A stretch of 64,000 nucleotides of DNA from Kribbella sandramycini (lineage in GTDB: Bacteria; Actinomycetota; Actinomycetes; Propionibacteriales; Kribbellaceae). The stretch covers positions 620,001 to 684,000 of the forward strand of contig NZ_JABJRC010000001.1 in assembly GCF_013131805.1 (NCBI RefSeq), given 5' to 3'. Numbering within the stretch: the stretch's first letter is position 1; the number at the start of each line of letters is the position of its first letter. The notes under the pieces are model-generated. The model was not told the DNA's origin. It searched no databases and saw only the letters and a list, made by a program, of their open reading frames with translations. Made by a program: the position numbers and the translations under genes. Shown piece by piece: positions 8,707-18,606 of the stretch.

Positions 8707-9800
8707 CGACGATCGCGGCCATCCAGACCGCCCCGGTGAGTCTGGATGCCGACCCCGAGCTGCTCGTCCGCGGCGCCCGCGGCGCGCACGACCGCTCCGA
8801 CTTCCTGCTCGTCCGCGTCATCACCAGCGACGGCGTCGAGGGGTACGGCGAGGTCAGCGCGACGCCGCTGTGGTCCGGCGAGGACGGTACGACGGCCGAT
8901 CACTTCATCCGCACGGTGATCGCACCGGCCCTGATCGGCAGTCCGTTGACCCCGGTCGGCGCGGCCGACGACCTGATGGACAAGGTGCTGGCCGGCAACC
9001 CGTTCACCAAGGCCGGCGTCTCGATCGCGTTGTGGGACGCGTACGCGCGGACGCTCGGCGTCCCGCTGGCGGTCGCCCTCGGCGGGCCGTACCGGACCGA
9101 GATCCCCATCAAGCTCTCGCTCTCCGGCAACGGCGACGACCTGGAGCGCGCGTATCGCGCGGCCACCGCTGCCGGGTTCGGCGCCTTCAAGGTGAAGGTC
9201 GGCCTCGGTCTCGAAGGCGACCTGCAGCGGGTCCGCCACGCGCGTGAGCTGGCCGGCGACGCGTTCCTCGGCACCGACGCGAACGGCGGCTGGACGCGCG
9301 CGGACGCCACCCGCGCGATCCCCGAGCTGGCCGCGCTGAACGTCGACTTCGTCGAGCAACCGCTGGAGCCGCGCGACCTGCACGGCCTGCGCGAGCTGCG
9401 CCGGCTCGGCCTGCCGGTGATCGCGGACGAGTCGGTCTTCGGCCTGCACGACCTGGTCGACGTGATCGGCGCGGACGCCGCCGACGTCGTCAGCCTGTAC
9501 GTCGGCAAGAGCGCCGGCCCCGGCCGCGCCGTCCGGATGGGCGAGGTCGCGGCCGCGCACGGGCTCGACGTGCTGATCGGCTCGAACGGCGAGCTGGGGA
9601 TCGGCGCCGCCGCCCAGCTGCACGTCGCCGCCGCCCTGCCCCGATTGTCGCCGTACCCGAGCGACATCATCGGCGCCCACTACTACACCGAAGACGTGCT
9701 GGCGAAACCGCTCGACAGTGACGGCCGGCTGGTCCGGCTGAGCGATGAACCCGGCCTGGGAGTGACCTTGCGAGCCGACCTGTTGCGGGAGTTCCGATGA
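8703..9800 (+). CDS. Enolase-superfamily enzyme, muconate-lactonizing (MLE) subgroup
   Basis: A 365-residue enzyme with the mandelate racemase/MLE fold that abstracts a proton alpha to a carboxylate using Mg2+. Visible catalytic residues are KVKVG (K-x-K, about residue 163), metal ligands Asp in GTDANGG (191), Glu in FVEQP (217) and Asp in ADES (241), and the opposite Lys in YVGKSAG (268). The Lys pair on both faces marks the MLE subgroup (cycloisomerases, epimerases, OSBS) rather than acid-sugar dehydratases. The start at 8703 overlaps the preceding stop, and the next gene overlaps this stop. In context it would isomerise or racemise a carboxylated intermediate. Confidence 0.88.
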   Translation: MTTIAAIQTAPVSLDADPELLVRGARGAHDRSDFLLVRVITSDGVEGYGEVSATPLWSGEDGTTADHFIRTVIAPALIGSPLTPVGAADDLMDKVLAGNPFTKAGVSIALWDAYARTLGVPLAVALGGPYRTEIPIKLSLSGNGDDLERAYRAATAAGFGAFKVKVGLGLEGDLQRVRHARELAGDAFLGTDANGGWTRADATRAIPELAALNVDFVEQPLEPRDLHGLRELRRLGLPVIADESVFGLHDLVDVIGADAADVVSLYVGKSAGPGRAVRMGEVAAAHGLDVLIGSNGELGIGAAAQLHVAAALPRLSPYPSDIIGAHYYTEDVLAKPLDSDGRLVRLSDEPGLGVTLRADLLREFR

Positions 9801-10672
9801 TCGTCGATGTCCACGCGCACACCCCGACCCACCGCGACGCGGTGCCCGACGACGAGCGGCAGGTGTACACCAACTGGCGCAACGACCGGCCGGTCGTCAC
9901 CACCAACTCGTGGGCCGATTACGACGAGGCGATGTCCGCGGCCGACGTGTCGATCGTGTTCAACATCGCGGTCGACGACCCGCTGGCCGCGACCGGCGTC
10001 CCGTATCCGCCCGAGCGCTGTAACGACGCGACGGCCGAGTTCGTCCAGGACAACCCGTCGAAACGGATCGGGTTCATGTCGGTGAACCCGACCCGGCCCG
10101 GCGCGCTCGAGGAGGCGGACCGCTGTCGCGACCTCGGCCTGGTCGGGGTGAAACTCGGCCCGAACTACCAGAACTTCGATCCGCTCGGCGAGCCCGCGCT
10201 GGCCTTCTACGCCTACTGCCAGCAGCACGCGCTGCCGATCCTGTTCCACTCCGGCGCCTCGCCGATCCGCGAGGCCCCGCTGCGCTACACCTACCCGCTC
10301 GTCACCGACGAGATCGCGCTCCGGTTCCCCGAGCTGCGGATCGTGATGGCGCACATGGGCCACCCGTGGAGCCGCGAGACCGTCGTGACGATCCGCAAAC
10401 ACCCGCACGTGTACGCCGACGTCTCGTCGATCTACCTGCGGCCGTGGGTGCTCTACCAGTCGCTGATCAACGCGGTCGAATGGGGCGCGGCCGACAAGCT
10501 CCTGCTCGGCTCGGACTTCCCGATCGCGAACACCGCCGAGGCGATCACCGGGCTGGACACGGTCAACGACATGCTCCAGGGCACCAAGCTGCCCCGGGTG
10601 CCGGACGAGGTGATCGAGAACATCATCAACGCCGACGCCCTCGGCGCGCTCGGATTGAAGGCGCCGCGATGA
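9797..10672 (+). CDS. Amidohydrolase-2 family metal hydrolase (paralogue B)
   Basis: A 291-residue amidohydrolase with an intact metal site: HAH near the N-terminus (VDVHAHTP), the His of ILFHSGASP, the His of VMAHMGHPW and the Asp of LLGSDFPI. Its closest style is the ACMSD-like branch that acts on lactones and carboxylated rings. It is longer than its neighbours by an insert after HAHTP. Four-base overlaps with the genes on either side show translational coupling. It likely acts on a different intermediate from paralogue A; the substrate is unknown. Confidence 0.85.
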   Translation: MIVDVHAHTPTHRDAVPDDERQVYTNWRNDRPVVTTNSWADYDEAMSAADVSIVFNIAVDDPLAATGVPYPPERCNDATAEFVQDNPSKRIGFMSVNPTRPGALEEADRCRDLGLVGVKLGPNYQNFDPLGEPALAFYAYCQQHALPILFHSGASPIREAPLRYTYPLVTDEIALRFPELRIVMAHMGHPWSRETVVTIRKHPHVYADVSSIYLRPWVLYQSLINAVEWGAADKLLLGSDFPIANTAEAITGLDTVNDMLQGTKLPRVPDEVIENIINADALGALGLKAPR

Positions 10673-11406
10673 TCATCGATGCGCACTGCCGGATCGGCGA
10701 CGGCCGCGAGGTCGAGCTGAAACCCGCCGAGCTGATCGCGACGATGGATGCCCTGGGCATCGATCGGGCCGTGGTCGCGCCGGGTGAGCGCTGTACGGCG
10801 TACGACAATCGCGAGGGTAACGAGCTGACGGCCGTGGCCGCCGCGGAGTCCGGCGGGCGGCTGCTCGCCTACGCCGTGGCCAACCCCTGGCGCGGCCGGG
10901 CCGCGATCGACGAGCTCGACCGCGCGCTGGATGCCGGCGCCGTCGCACTCGCCGTCGACTCGACCCTGCAGGGTTTCGACCTGCTCGACGGTCTGCTCGA
11001 TCCGCTGCTTGACTTCGCCACCGACGCCGGCTGGTTCGTCTACGTCCGGACCGGGACGCCGCCGACCGCGCTGCCGTTGCCGTTGGCAACGTTGGCCCGG
11101 CGGCGGCCGGAGCTGCCGGTCATCATGGGCAAGAGCGGCGCGACCGACTTCTGGATCGACGCCGTCCCCGCGTTGCTGCACGCGCCGAACCTGTACGGCG
11201 ACACGGCGTACGCCCCGTGGGACACAGTTCTCACCGGCTTCCAGAACGAACCGGGGATCGGCGCCGAACGGCTGATCTTCGCGACCGACGCGCCGTACAC
11301 GGTGCCGGTCGCCGAAGTGGACCGGATCCGCGACTGGCCGCTGGACGCCGATCGCAAGGCCGCGGTCTTCGGCGGCAACCTCGCCCGGCTCCTCGCCCAT
11401 CAGTGA
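10669..11406 (+). CDS. Amidohydrolase-fold protein with lost metal ligands (paralogue C, probable pseudoenzyme)
   Basis: A 245-residue paralogue of the two amidohydrolases upstream. Fold landmarks align, but the ligands do not: the N-terminal HxH is HCR (DAHCRIGDG), the barrel His of VHDGTPP is Arg (VRTGTPP), and the His of ILGHGG is Lys (IMGKSG). Only the final Asp (FATDAP) is kept. The frame is intact, there is no stop or frameshift, and coupling (ATGA) with the previous gene is kept, so it is not a decaying pseudogene. I infer a non-catalytic partner or regulator of paralogue A or B, or an enzyme with metal-free chemistry. Confidence 0.8.
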   Translation: MIIDAHCRIGDGREVELKPAELIATMDALGIDRAVVAPGERCTAYDNREGNELTAVAAAESGGRLLAYAVANPWRGRAAIDELDRALDAGAVALAVDSTLQGFDLLDGLLDPLLDFATDAGWFVYVRTGTPPTALPLPLATLARRRPELPVIMGKSGATDFWIDAVPALLHAPNLYGDTAYAPWDTVLTGFQNEPGIGAERLIFATDAPYTVPVAEVDRIRDWPLDADRKAAVFGGNLARLLAHQ

Positions 11407-11425
11407 GCTCTTAGGAGATATGACA

Positions 11426-12385
11426 ATGGCCACCACCGAGATCGGGTCCGAGCGGCCCACCGACGACGTGGCGCTGCTGGTGCGCGGCGTCTCCCCTGTG
11501 CTCGAGGTCCCGTTCACCGCCGACGGCGAGGTCGACTACGCCGGTTTCCACCGCGTCGTCCGCTACGTGCTGGGGACCGGTGTCAGCAGCGTGATGTTCC
11601 CCGGGTTCGCGTCGGAGTTCCACAAACTCGCCGAGGACGAACGCAGCGCGCTGACCGAGATCCTGCTGTCGTACACGCGGGAACGCCCGGACGTCGCCGC
11701 GGTGATCGCCGTCCAGGACCACGCCACCCGGCTCGCCGCGCAGCGCGCGATGGAGTCGGTGGCGGCGGGCGCCGACCTGATCAACCTGCTGCCGCCGCAC
11801 TTCCTCGCGCCGTCGCGGCGGGCGCTGGCCGACCACGTCCGGACGGTGCTGACCGCGATCGCCCCGGCGCCGATGGTCCTGCAGTACGCGCCGAGCGAAA
11901 CCGGCACCAGCCTGGATGCCGAGCTGCTGCGCTCGATCGCCGCCGACCACCCGAACCTGCGCCTGGTCAAGGTCGAGTCGAGCCCGCCCGGCCCGCTGAT
12001 CGCCGACCTGGCCGCCGGCACGCCGGCCCTGCCGTCCCTGGAGGGGTACGCCGGCGTCCAGCTGCCCGACGCGATCCGGCGCGGCGCGGTCGGCACCCAG
12101 CCGGGCTGCTCGCTGACCGAGATCTACGTGGAGATCTGGCGCCGGTTCGCGACCGGTGACGAAGCCGGCGGTGACGAGCTGCACCGGCGGTTGTTGCCCT
12201 ACATCTCCTACTGGATGCTCGACACCGAGCGCATCATCGCGGCGGAGAAGCTGATCTCGGTCCGGCGCGGCCTGTTCAGCAGCGCCTACTGCCGCGAGCC
12301 GGCCCATCACCTGGACGCCGAGGAGGTCCGGATGGTCGACCGGGTGCTCGCGGAGTTCGCGGAGTTCCTGCCGCCGCTGGGTTGA
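11426..12385 (+). CDS. DapA-family aldolase/lyase
   Basis: A 319-residue class I aldolase of the dihydrodipicolinate synthase/N-acetylneuraminate lyase family. The Schiff-base Lys is in LRLVKVESS (about residue 181) and the partner Tyr in LQYAPSETG (153). An ATG lies at 11420, but AGGAG at 11413-11417 fits the second ATG at 11426 better (8-base spacing). Family members cleave 2-keto acids to pyruvate plus an aldehyde or run the reverse. As the last gene of the operon, it would cleave the end product of the upstream steps. The substrate is not predictable. A genuine lysine-pathway role is unlikely in this setting. Confidence 0.83.
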   Translation: MATTEIGSERPTDDVALLVRGVSPVLEVPFTADGEVDYAGFHRVVRYVLGTGVSSVMFPGFASEFHKLAEDERSALTEILLSYTRERPDVAAVIAVQDHATRLAAQRAMESVAAGADLINLLPPHFLAPSRRALADHVRTVLTAIAPAPMVLQYAPSETGTSLDAELLRSIAADHPNLRLVKVESSPPGPLIADLAAGTPALPSLEGYAGVQLPDAIRRGAVGTQPGCSLTEIYVEIWRRFATGDEAGGDELHRRLLPYISYWMLDTERIIAAEKLISVRRGLFSSAYCREPAHHLDAEEVRMVDRVLAEFAEFLPPLG

Positions 12386-12394
12386 AGAGCGCCG

Positions 12395-13657
12395 TCATTC
12401 CAGCCGAAGCCGAGCCGTCAGCGCATGGCCGTACATCAGCTCGGCATCGGCGATGGCGGCAGTCGACGGCGCGACTACGCGTGCGCCTCCTGGGGTTAGC
12501 CGCTGGTAGGTGACGGTCTTGAGGAACTTCCCGACCCACAGGCCGCCCGTGTAGCGAGCGGCGCGGCCGGTGGGCAGGACGTGGTTGGTGCCGATCGACT
12601 TGTCGGAGAAGGCGACCGTCGACTCCGGGCCGATGAACAGCGAGCCGTAGTTGCGCAGGTTCGCGGCGTACCAGTCGTCGTCCGCGGTCTGCACCTCGAG
12701 GTGCTCGGGCGCGTAGGCGTCCGAGACCGCGACGGCCTCCTCGCGGGAGGCGCAGACGACGACCGTGCCGTGCTCCTTCCAGGCGGCGCCTGCGACCTCG
12801 ACCGTCGGCCAGTCGCCCTCCAGCCAGCGCTCGACCTCGGCGATCACCGCCGTCCCGAAGTCATGGGACGTCGTGACGAGGAGGGCCGGGCTGTTGAAGC
12901 CGTGCTCGGCTTGGCCGAGCAGGTCGGCCGCGACCAGGCGCGGGTCGGCGGTCTCGTCGGCGATCACGGCGACCTCGGTCGGACCGGCGAGCAGGTCGAT
13001 CCCGACCGTCCCGAACAGCTGCCGTTTCGCCTCGGCGACGTACGCGTTGCCGGCGCCCACGACCAGGTCGACGGGCGGCACGTCCTCGACGCCGAAGGCC
13101 AGGGCGGCGAACGCCTGGACGCCACCGAGACAGACGATCGCGTCGGCGCCGGCCAGGTCCATCGTGTAGAGCTGCGGGCCGTAGATACCACCGCTGTCCC
13201 GCGGCGGCGCGACCGCGACGACCGTGTCGACGCCCGCGACCTTCGGAACGGTCACCGTCATGATCGACGACGCGATCAGCGGGTAGCGGCCGCCAGGTGA
13301 GTACGAGCCGACCCGGCTGATCGGCAGATGCTTGTGCCCGAGCACGACGCCGGGCAGCGTCTCCACCTCAAGATCGGACAGCGTCGCCCGCTGCGCCCGC
13401 GCGAACCGCTCCACCTGCGCCCGCGCGAACTCCAGCTGCGCGGCCAGTTCGTCGTCCACGGTCCCCGCGGCAGCCTTGATCCGCTCGGCCGGGAGCACGA
13501 ACGTGTCGGGATCCCAGCCGTCGAGCCGGGACGACCAGCGCCGGATCGCAGCCTCACCCTCGTGCTCGACCTCGGACAGGATCCGGCTGACGGTGTCGAT
13601 CACGTCCTGCTGACGCGCGACCCGCTGCGGCCAGCCGGTTTTCAGGTGTTCGGCCAT
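12395..13657 (-). CDS. HisD-like zinc-dependent NAD dehydrogenase, probably not histidinol dehydrogenase
   Basis: A 420-residue member of the histidinol dehydrogenase family, oxidising an alcohol to an acid in two NAD-dependent steps. Zinc and catalytic residues are present: GQAEHG (Gln and His, about 251), APEHLE (Glu-His, about 317) and NHVLPTG. The segment SRVGSYSPGGRYPLIASSIM resembles the HpsN (sulfopropanediol dehydrogenase)-type branch rather than biosynthetic HisD. No other his gene is adjacent. It is convergent with the catabolic operon, ending 9 bases from the aldolase stop, so it probably oxidises an alcohol linked to that pathway. Substrate inferred only as a small hydroxylated compound. 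Confidence 0.75.
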   Translation of the reverse strand: MAEHLKTGWPQRVARQQDVIDTVSRILSEVEHEGEAAIRRWSSRLDGWDPDTFVLPAERIKAAAGTVDDELAAQLEFARAQVERFARAQRATLSDLEVETLPGVVLGHKHLPISRVGSYSPGGRYPLIASSIMTVTVPKVAGVDTVVAVAPPRDSGGIYGPQLYTMDLAGADAIVCLGGVQAFAALAFGVEDVPPVDLVVGAGNAYVAEAKRQLFGTVGIDLLAGPTEVAVIADETADPRLVAADLLGQAEHGFNSPALLVTTSHDFGTAVIAEVERWLEGDWPTVEVAGAAWKEHGTVVVCASREEAVAVSDAYAPEHLEVQTADDDWYAANLRNYGSLFIGPESTVAFSDKSIGTNHVLPTGRAARYTGGLWVGKFLKTVTYQRLTPGGARVVAPSTAAIADAELMYGHALTARLRLE

Positions 13658-13750
13658 CGTCGCTCTCCTCGTCTCGGCGCAGTTGCCCGCAACGACGGTA
13701 CGAGGCGGGTGGCCGGCCGGGAACAGCCGGCCACCCGTTGGTCTAGACCA

Positions 13751-15028
13751 CTATCGGGTCCGGAGCACGAACCCGGTCTCGCCGGTCCACTGGTCCAGCG
13801 GCGCGTACCAGCCGTAGCTGGCACACGAGCGGTTCTGCTCGCCGACGCAGTACGTCGGGAAACCGCCCTTGTCACTCCCCGAGATGATGCCGCCGGCCCG
13901 GACGTCGCTGCCGATCGGAATCGAGATCGGGCCGCCGCTGTCACCGGGACCCCAGACCGGGCCGCCGTTGTCGGTACGGACGTCGACCATGCCGGTCGGG
14001 CAGAAGTCGGGGTAGCAGTGCGTCGTCCCGTTGGAGACGATCCGCAGCCCGCAGATCGAGCCGGAGTAGGCGCCCGAACTGCAGGTCACCATGCCCGGGT
14101 GGTTGCCGGTCAGGCCGCGGACCGGCCAGAGCTCCTGGCCGCCGGTGTTACCCCACCACATCGACGCCTGGAAGAAGCCCTTGTCGTTGGCGTTCAGCGG
14201 CCGGATGGCCTCGATGTCGCGGTTCGTGTACCGGTTGCTGATCCAGCCGTACTGGGAGCCGTTCTCCGGGTTGCGAGCCCCGCCGCCGAGCCCGGAGCAG
14301 TGCGCGGCGGTGGCCATCGCCGAGTCACCCTCCCAGCCGAGCGAGAAGCCCTCGGAACAACCGCCGCCGCCGTCGTTGCGCCAGCGCGCGCCGCCGAAGG
14401 CCTGCTGGTTCCAGCGGCTCTGCGTCCCGAAGCCGGACGCCGCGGGCGTGGCGACCGAGGTCTGCGGGTCCTCGCCGACGACGGTGACGGCGATTCCGCC
14501 GGCCGCGGCCGCGATCGCGGCCTTGGCGGCGGCCTTGGCCTGCCCACCGCGGACGCCGATCCGCAGGCCGGAGCCGTCGTTCAGCGGACCGGACGAGACG
14601 ACCTCGGCGCCGTCGATCGACTTGCGTTGGGCAATCACCCGATCGGTGGCCTTCAGCAACTGCTGGAAGGAGTACCGGGCAGTCGGATCGGCGGTGATCT
14701 TGACGCCGGTGCTGTTCAGGCCGGCCTTGGTGACGGCGGCCGGGACCGGGCCCTGCCAATACAGCTTGATACTGCTGGTGGCCGCGTCGACGACCAGACC
14801 GGCGTACCCGGAATCACCCGGGAGGGCGCGATGGGCGGCGGTGATCGCGTCGGCGACGTCGACCACCTTGGCCTGCTGCTCCCAGAACTCCGGCCCGGGA
14901 TTGTCGCGGCCGGAGACCGACGGCGGCGGGGAGGATGGGGTGGATTGGGCGACGGCCGGCGCTGTGAAACCGGCTCCGACGGTGGCGGCAGCCGTTGCGG
15001 CGGCTGCGAGTACCAGGAATTTGCGCAT
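13751..15028 (-). CDS. Secreted S1-family serine protease
   Basis: A 425-residue secreted protease. The signal peptide covers residues 1-28 (Ala-rich, ending AVAQ). A propeptide-like region runs to about 200. A chymotrypsin/streptogrisin-type catalytic domain follows, with His in ATAAHC (about 240), Asp in DIEAIRP (271) and Ser in GPGDSGGP (363). Six or more Cys in the mature part suggest disulfides. The propeptide would assist folding and be removed outside the cell. It is upstream of the HisD-like gene on the same strand with a 93-base gap, so co-transcription is possible but not required. Likely role: extracellular protein degradation. Confidence 0.88.
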   Translation of the reverse strand: MRKFLVLAAAATAAATVGAGFTAPAVAQSTPSSPPPSVSGRDNPGPEFWEQQAKVVDVADAITAAHRALPGDSGYAGLVVDAATSSIKLYWQGPVPAAVTKAGLNSTGVKITADPTARYSFQQLLKATDRVIAQRKSIDGAEVVSSGPLNDGSGLRIGVRGGQAKAAAKAAIAAAAGGIAVTVVGEDPQTSVATPAASGFGTQSRWNQQAFGGARWRNDGGGGCSEGFSLGWEGDSAMATAAHCSGLGGGARNPENGSQYGWISNRYTNRDIEAIRPLNANDKGFFQASMWWGNTGGQELWPVRGLTGNHPGMVTCSSGAYSGSICGLRIVSNGTTHCYPDFCPTGMVDVRTDNGGPVWGPGDSGGPISIPIGSDVRAGGIISGSDKGGFPTYCVGEQNRSCASYGWYAPLDQWTGETGFVLRTR

Positions 15029-15166
15029 GACGAAACAGACCTTCCGTGGGGGGCGGACTACAAAAGGCGGTCGTCACGCTAATCCGGCGCACGACGGCAA
15101 TACAACGATGAACGGGGTCCGGATACCGGTCTGCTGCGGTTTTGCCTCGATCCGGACAGGCCCGGA

Positions 15167-15958
15167 TCAGGCGATGGTGCCGAGCCGCTCCGAGATCGTG
15201 GCGGCCAGCTGGACCAGCGCCTCCTGGGCCTGTTTGCGCTTGTCGCGGTTCAGATCCCGGGAGAACGACGTCACGCCGACGGCGCCCGCGACCTGCTCGC
15301 CCGCGGCGAAGAAAGGCGCGGCGACACAGGCAATATCGGCCTGCTCCTCCTGGTCCTCGACGGCGTAGCCCTGTTTGTGGACCTTCGCCAGCTCGGCCCG
15401 GAAACTCGCCTCGTCGACCGGCTTGGCCTTCGGCCCGTAGCCCTGTTCGAGGTGCCCGAGCAGCGGCACCAGCTCCTCCTCGGGGAGGAACGCGGCGATC
15501 GCCTTGCCCAACGCGGTCAGGTTGAAATGCGAGACCTTGCCCGGGTAGGTGTCGAACTGGACGAACCCGGGCATCGCGGCCTTCGCGACGTACACGATGC
15601 TCGTGCCGGTCAGCACGCCGAGATGGACCGGCATCCCCAGCCGGTCGGCGACCTGCCGCATCTCGCGGTTCGCGACCGAGGACAGGTCGACCTTGCGGAT
15701 CAGCTGCGTGGCCAGCCCGTACAGCCGCAGGGTCGGCCGCCAGAAGTGACTGCGCCCGACCACCCGGCGGCTCGCGTAGTCGCGCTGCTCGAGGGTGTAG
15801 ACGATCGACGCGCAGGTGGCGAGCGGGATCTTCGCCTTCTTCGCCAGCGCGGTCAGCGTCAGCTCCTCGTCGGACTCGACCAGGGTCTCCAGGACCGTCA
15901 GCGCCCGCGCGACCGCTGGTGACGGCGACCGCTCGCCGGCCGGTTCACTGCTGACCAT
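15167..15958 (-). CDS. IclR family transcriptional regulator
   Basis: A 263-residue regulator. The N-terminal winged helix-turn-helix is at about residues 13-72 (LTVLETLVESDEELTLTALA followed by the recognition helix around LATCASIVYTL). The C-terminal IclR effector-binding domain contains LGKAIAAFLPEEEL and the FFAAGEQVAGAVGVTSF strand-helix. Members bind small metabolites, often aromatic or sugar acids, and control neighbouring catabolic genes. It is the only regulator between 6 and 20 kb, so it may control the operon at 6270-12385, though the S1 protease and HisD-like genes lie between. The effector is unknown. Confidence 0.88.
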   Translation of the reverse strand: MVSSEPAGERSPSPAVARALTVLETLVESDEELTLTALAKKAKIPLATCASIVYTLEQRDYASRRVVGRSHFWRPTLRLYGLATQLIRKVDLSSVANREMRQVADRLGMPVHLGVLTGTSIVYVAKAAMPGFVQFDTYPGKVSHFNLTALGKAIAAFLPEEELVPLLGHLEQGYGPKAKPVDEASFRAELAKVHKQGYAVEDQEEQADIACVAAPFFAAGEQVAGAVGVTSFSRDLNRDKRKQAQEALVQLAATISERLGTIA

Positions 15959-16042
15959 CTCGACTCCCGACTCCGGCAGAAACTTGCTGGAGTCTATCCC
16001 GAATCGCAGAGATCAACCTCGCATGACGAACCCTTCGGCGGT

Positions 16043-17035
16043 TCAGAAGCCCTGCTCCGCGTAGACCCGAAAGTCGGTCGGCGGCGCCACGTCCACATCC
16101 CGGCAGCGCTTCTGCCGGGTCCACGGCCATTGGGTCAGGTAGAACACCGTACGTCCGGTTTCGGCCATCGCGCGACGGATGTTCGCGGCCGCGGCGGCGT
16201 CCGCGTAGTGCGCCTCTCCGATGATCCACCCTTGGTGGTAGCCACGCTCGGCCATCGCCCGGTGCGCCGCGACGAACTGCTCGTACTCGTCGCCGTTGCC
16301 CTCGTCGTCGCCGTACAGATGGACGTCGAACACGTTCGGCAGGTTGCCGCCGTACACCTCGGCCATCGTCTCCACCCGGTTGGCGATCCAGACCGTCATC
16401 GAGAAGCCGACCGTGTCGTTCTTGCCGAAGCGCGCGGTGTAGTCGGCCCACAGCCGAGTCGAGTAGTCCTGCAGGACGGGCTGCGTCGTCATCGGCAGCC
16501 CCTCGTTGAGCAGGTCGATCGTGTACGGGAGCCCGGCCGCCGCGATCAGCGGGCGCAGGTTGGCGATCAGGTCGCGGTTCTCGGCGTAGTGGCTCGCGCT
16601 GAAACTGCTCCAGGTGTGCGGGTCGTTCTCGCCGATCGGGTGGAAGGCAACGGCGACCTCGGCGAAGCCGGCTTGTTCGACCGCGGCCAGATAGCTGGTC
16701 AGGTTGGCGCGGTTGCGGGGTGAGAGGTCGCCGCCGGTCGAGTCCATCGTGGTGCCGCCGGGAGCGTTTCCGCGGCGATGGAAGATGCCGATCCGGAGCC
16801 GGCGCTGGCCGCCGTCGTACAGGGTCTTCAGCGCGGCGCGGATCTCGGGGGCCGAGCGGTCGAAGGCCTCGATGGTCGAGTACGGCTCGCGATCGCAGCC
16901 GTCGAGGCGGAACCAGGTGAAGTTGGAGCCGCCGCGCTGGGTGGCGGTTGTGACTTCGGTCGCGCCGGCGGTCAGCGTGCTGACGGTCAGGAGGAGGGCA
17001 GTGACGAGGGTGAGCAGGCGGCGGCATGTGAGCAT
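16043..17035 (-). CDS. Secreted glycoside-hydrolase-like protein (clan GH-A style)
   Basis: A 330-residue secreted protein of no family I can name. A signal peptide covers about residues 1-26. The rest looks like a (beta/alpha)8 barrel: strands RLRIGIFHRR, AEVAVAFHPIG, YTIDLLNEG, VGFSMTVWI, FDVHLYGDD and GWIIGEAHY alternate with helices. Glu in LLNEG and Glu in IIGEAHY, at the ends of strands about 4 and 7, would be the acid/base and nucleophile of a retaining clan GH-A glycosidase. GAGGTG lies 7 bases before the ATG. It is divergent from the peptide transporter at 17122. The enzymatic function is an inference. Confidence 0.65.
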   Translation of the reverse strand: MLTCRRLLTLVTALLLTVSTLTAGATEVTTATQRGGSNFTWFRLDGCDREPYSTIEAFDRSAPEIRAALKTLYDGGQRRLRIGIFHRRGNAPGGTTMDSTGGDLSPRNRANLTSYLAAVEQAGFAEVAVAFHPIGENDPHTWSSFSASHYAENRDLIANLRPLIAAAGLPYTIDLLNEGLPMTTQPVLQDYSTRLWADYTARFGKNDTVGFSMTVWIANRVETMAEVYGGNLPNVFDVHLYGDDEGNGDEYEQFVAAHRAMAERGYHQGWIIGEAHYADAAAAANIRRAMAETGRTVFYLTQWPWTRQKRCRDVDVAPPTDFRVYAEQGF

Positions 17036-17091
17036 CGGCGGGCACCTCGGTTGGCGTGGCGGTCGGGGGACGGGTTACGGTCGATGCGTTT

Positions 17092-17105
17092 CTCAACCAG
17101 TTGAG
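17092..17105. promoter_or_regulatory. Palindrome in divergent promoter region
   Basis: CTCAAC-CA-GTTGAG is a perfect 6-bp inverted repeat lying 16 bases before the GTG start of the POT transporter and in the 86-base gap shared with the divergent secreted protein. It could be an operator; no binder can be named. Confidence 0.35.
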
Positions 17106-17121
17106 CAGGGAGTAGTGGACC

Positions 17122-18577
<1,456 letters not shown>

Positions 18578-18606
<29 letters not shown>

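Noticed and set aside
12395..13657. Biosynthetic hisD of a histidine operon
   Set aside because: No hisC, hisB or other his gene adjoins, and the N-terminal signature fits another branch of the family.
13328..15082. Long open frame on the plus strand opposite the S1 protease and HisD-like genes
   Set aside because: Low-complexity Arg/Gly/Asp translation with no motifs; it is an antisense shadow of two clear genes.
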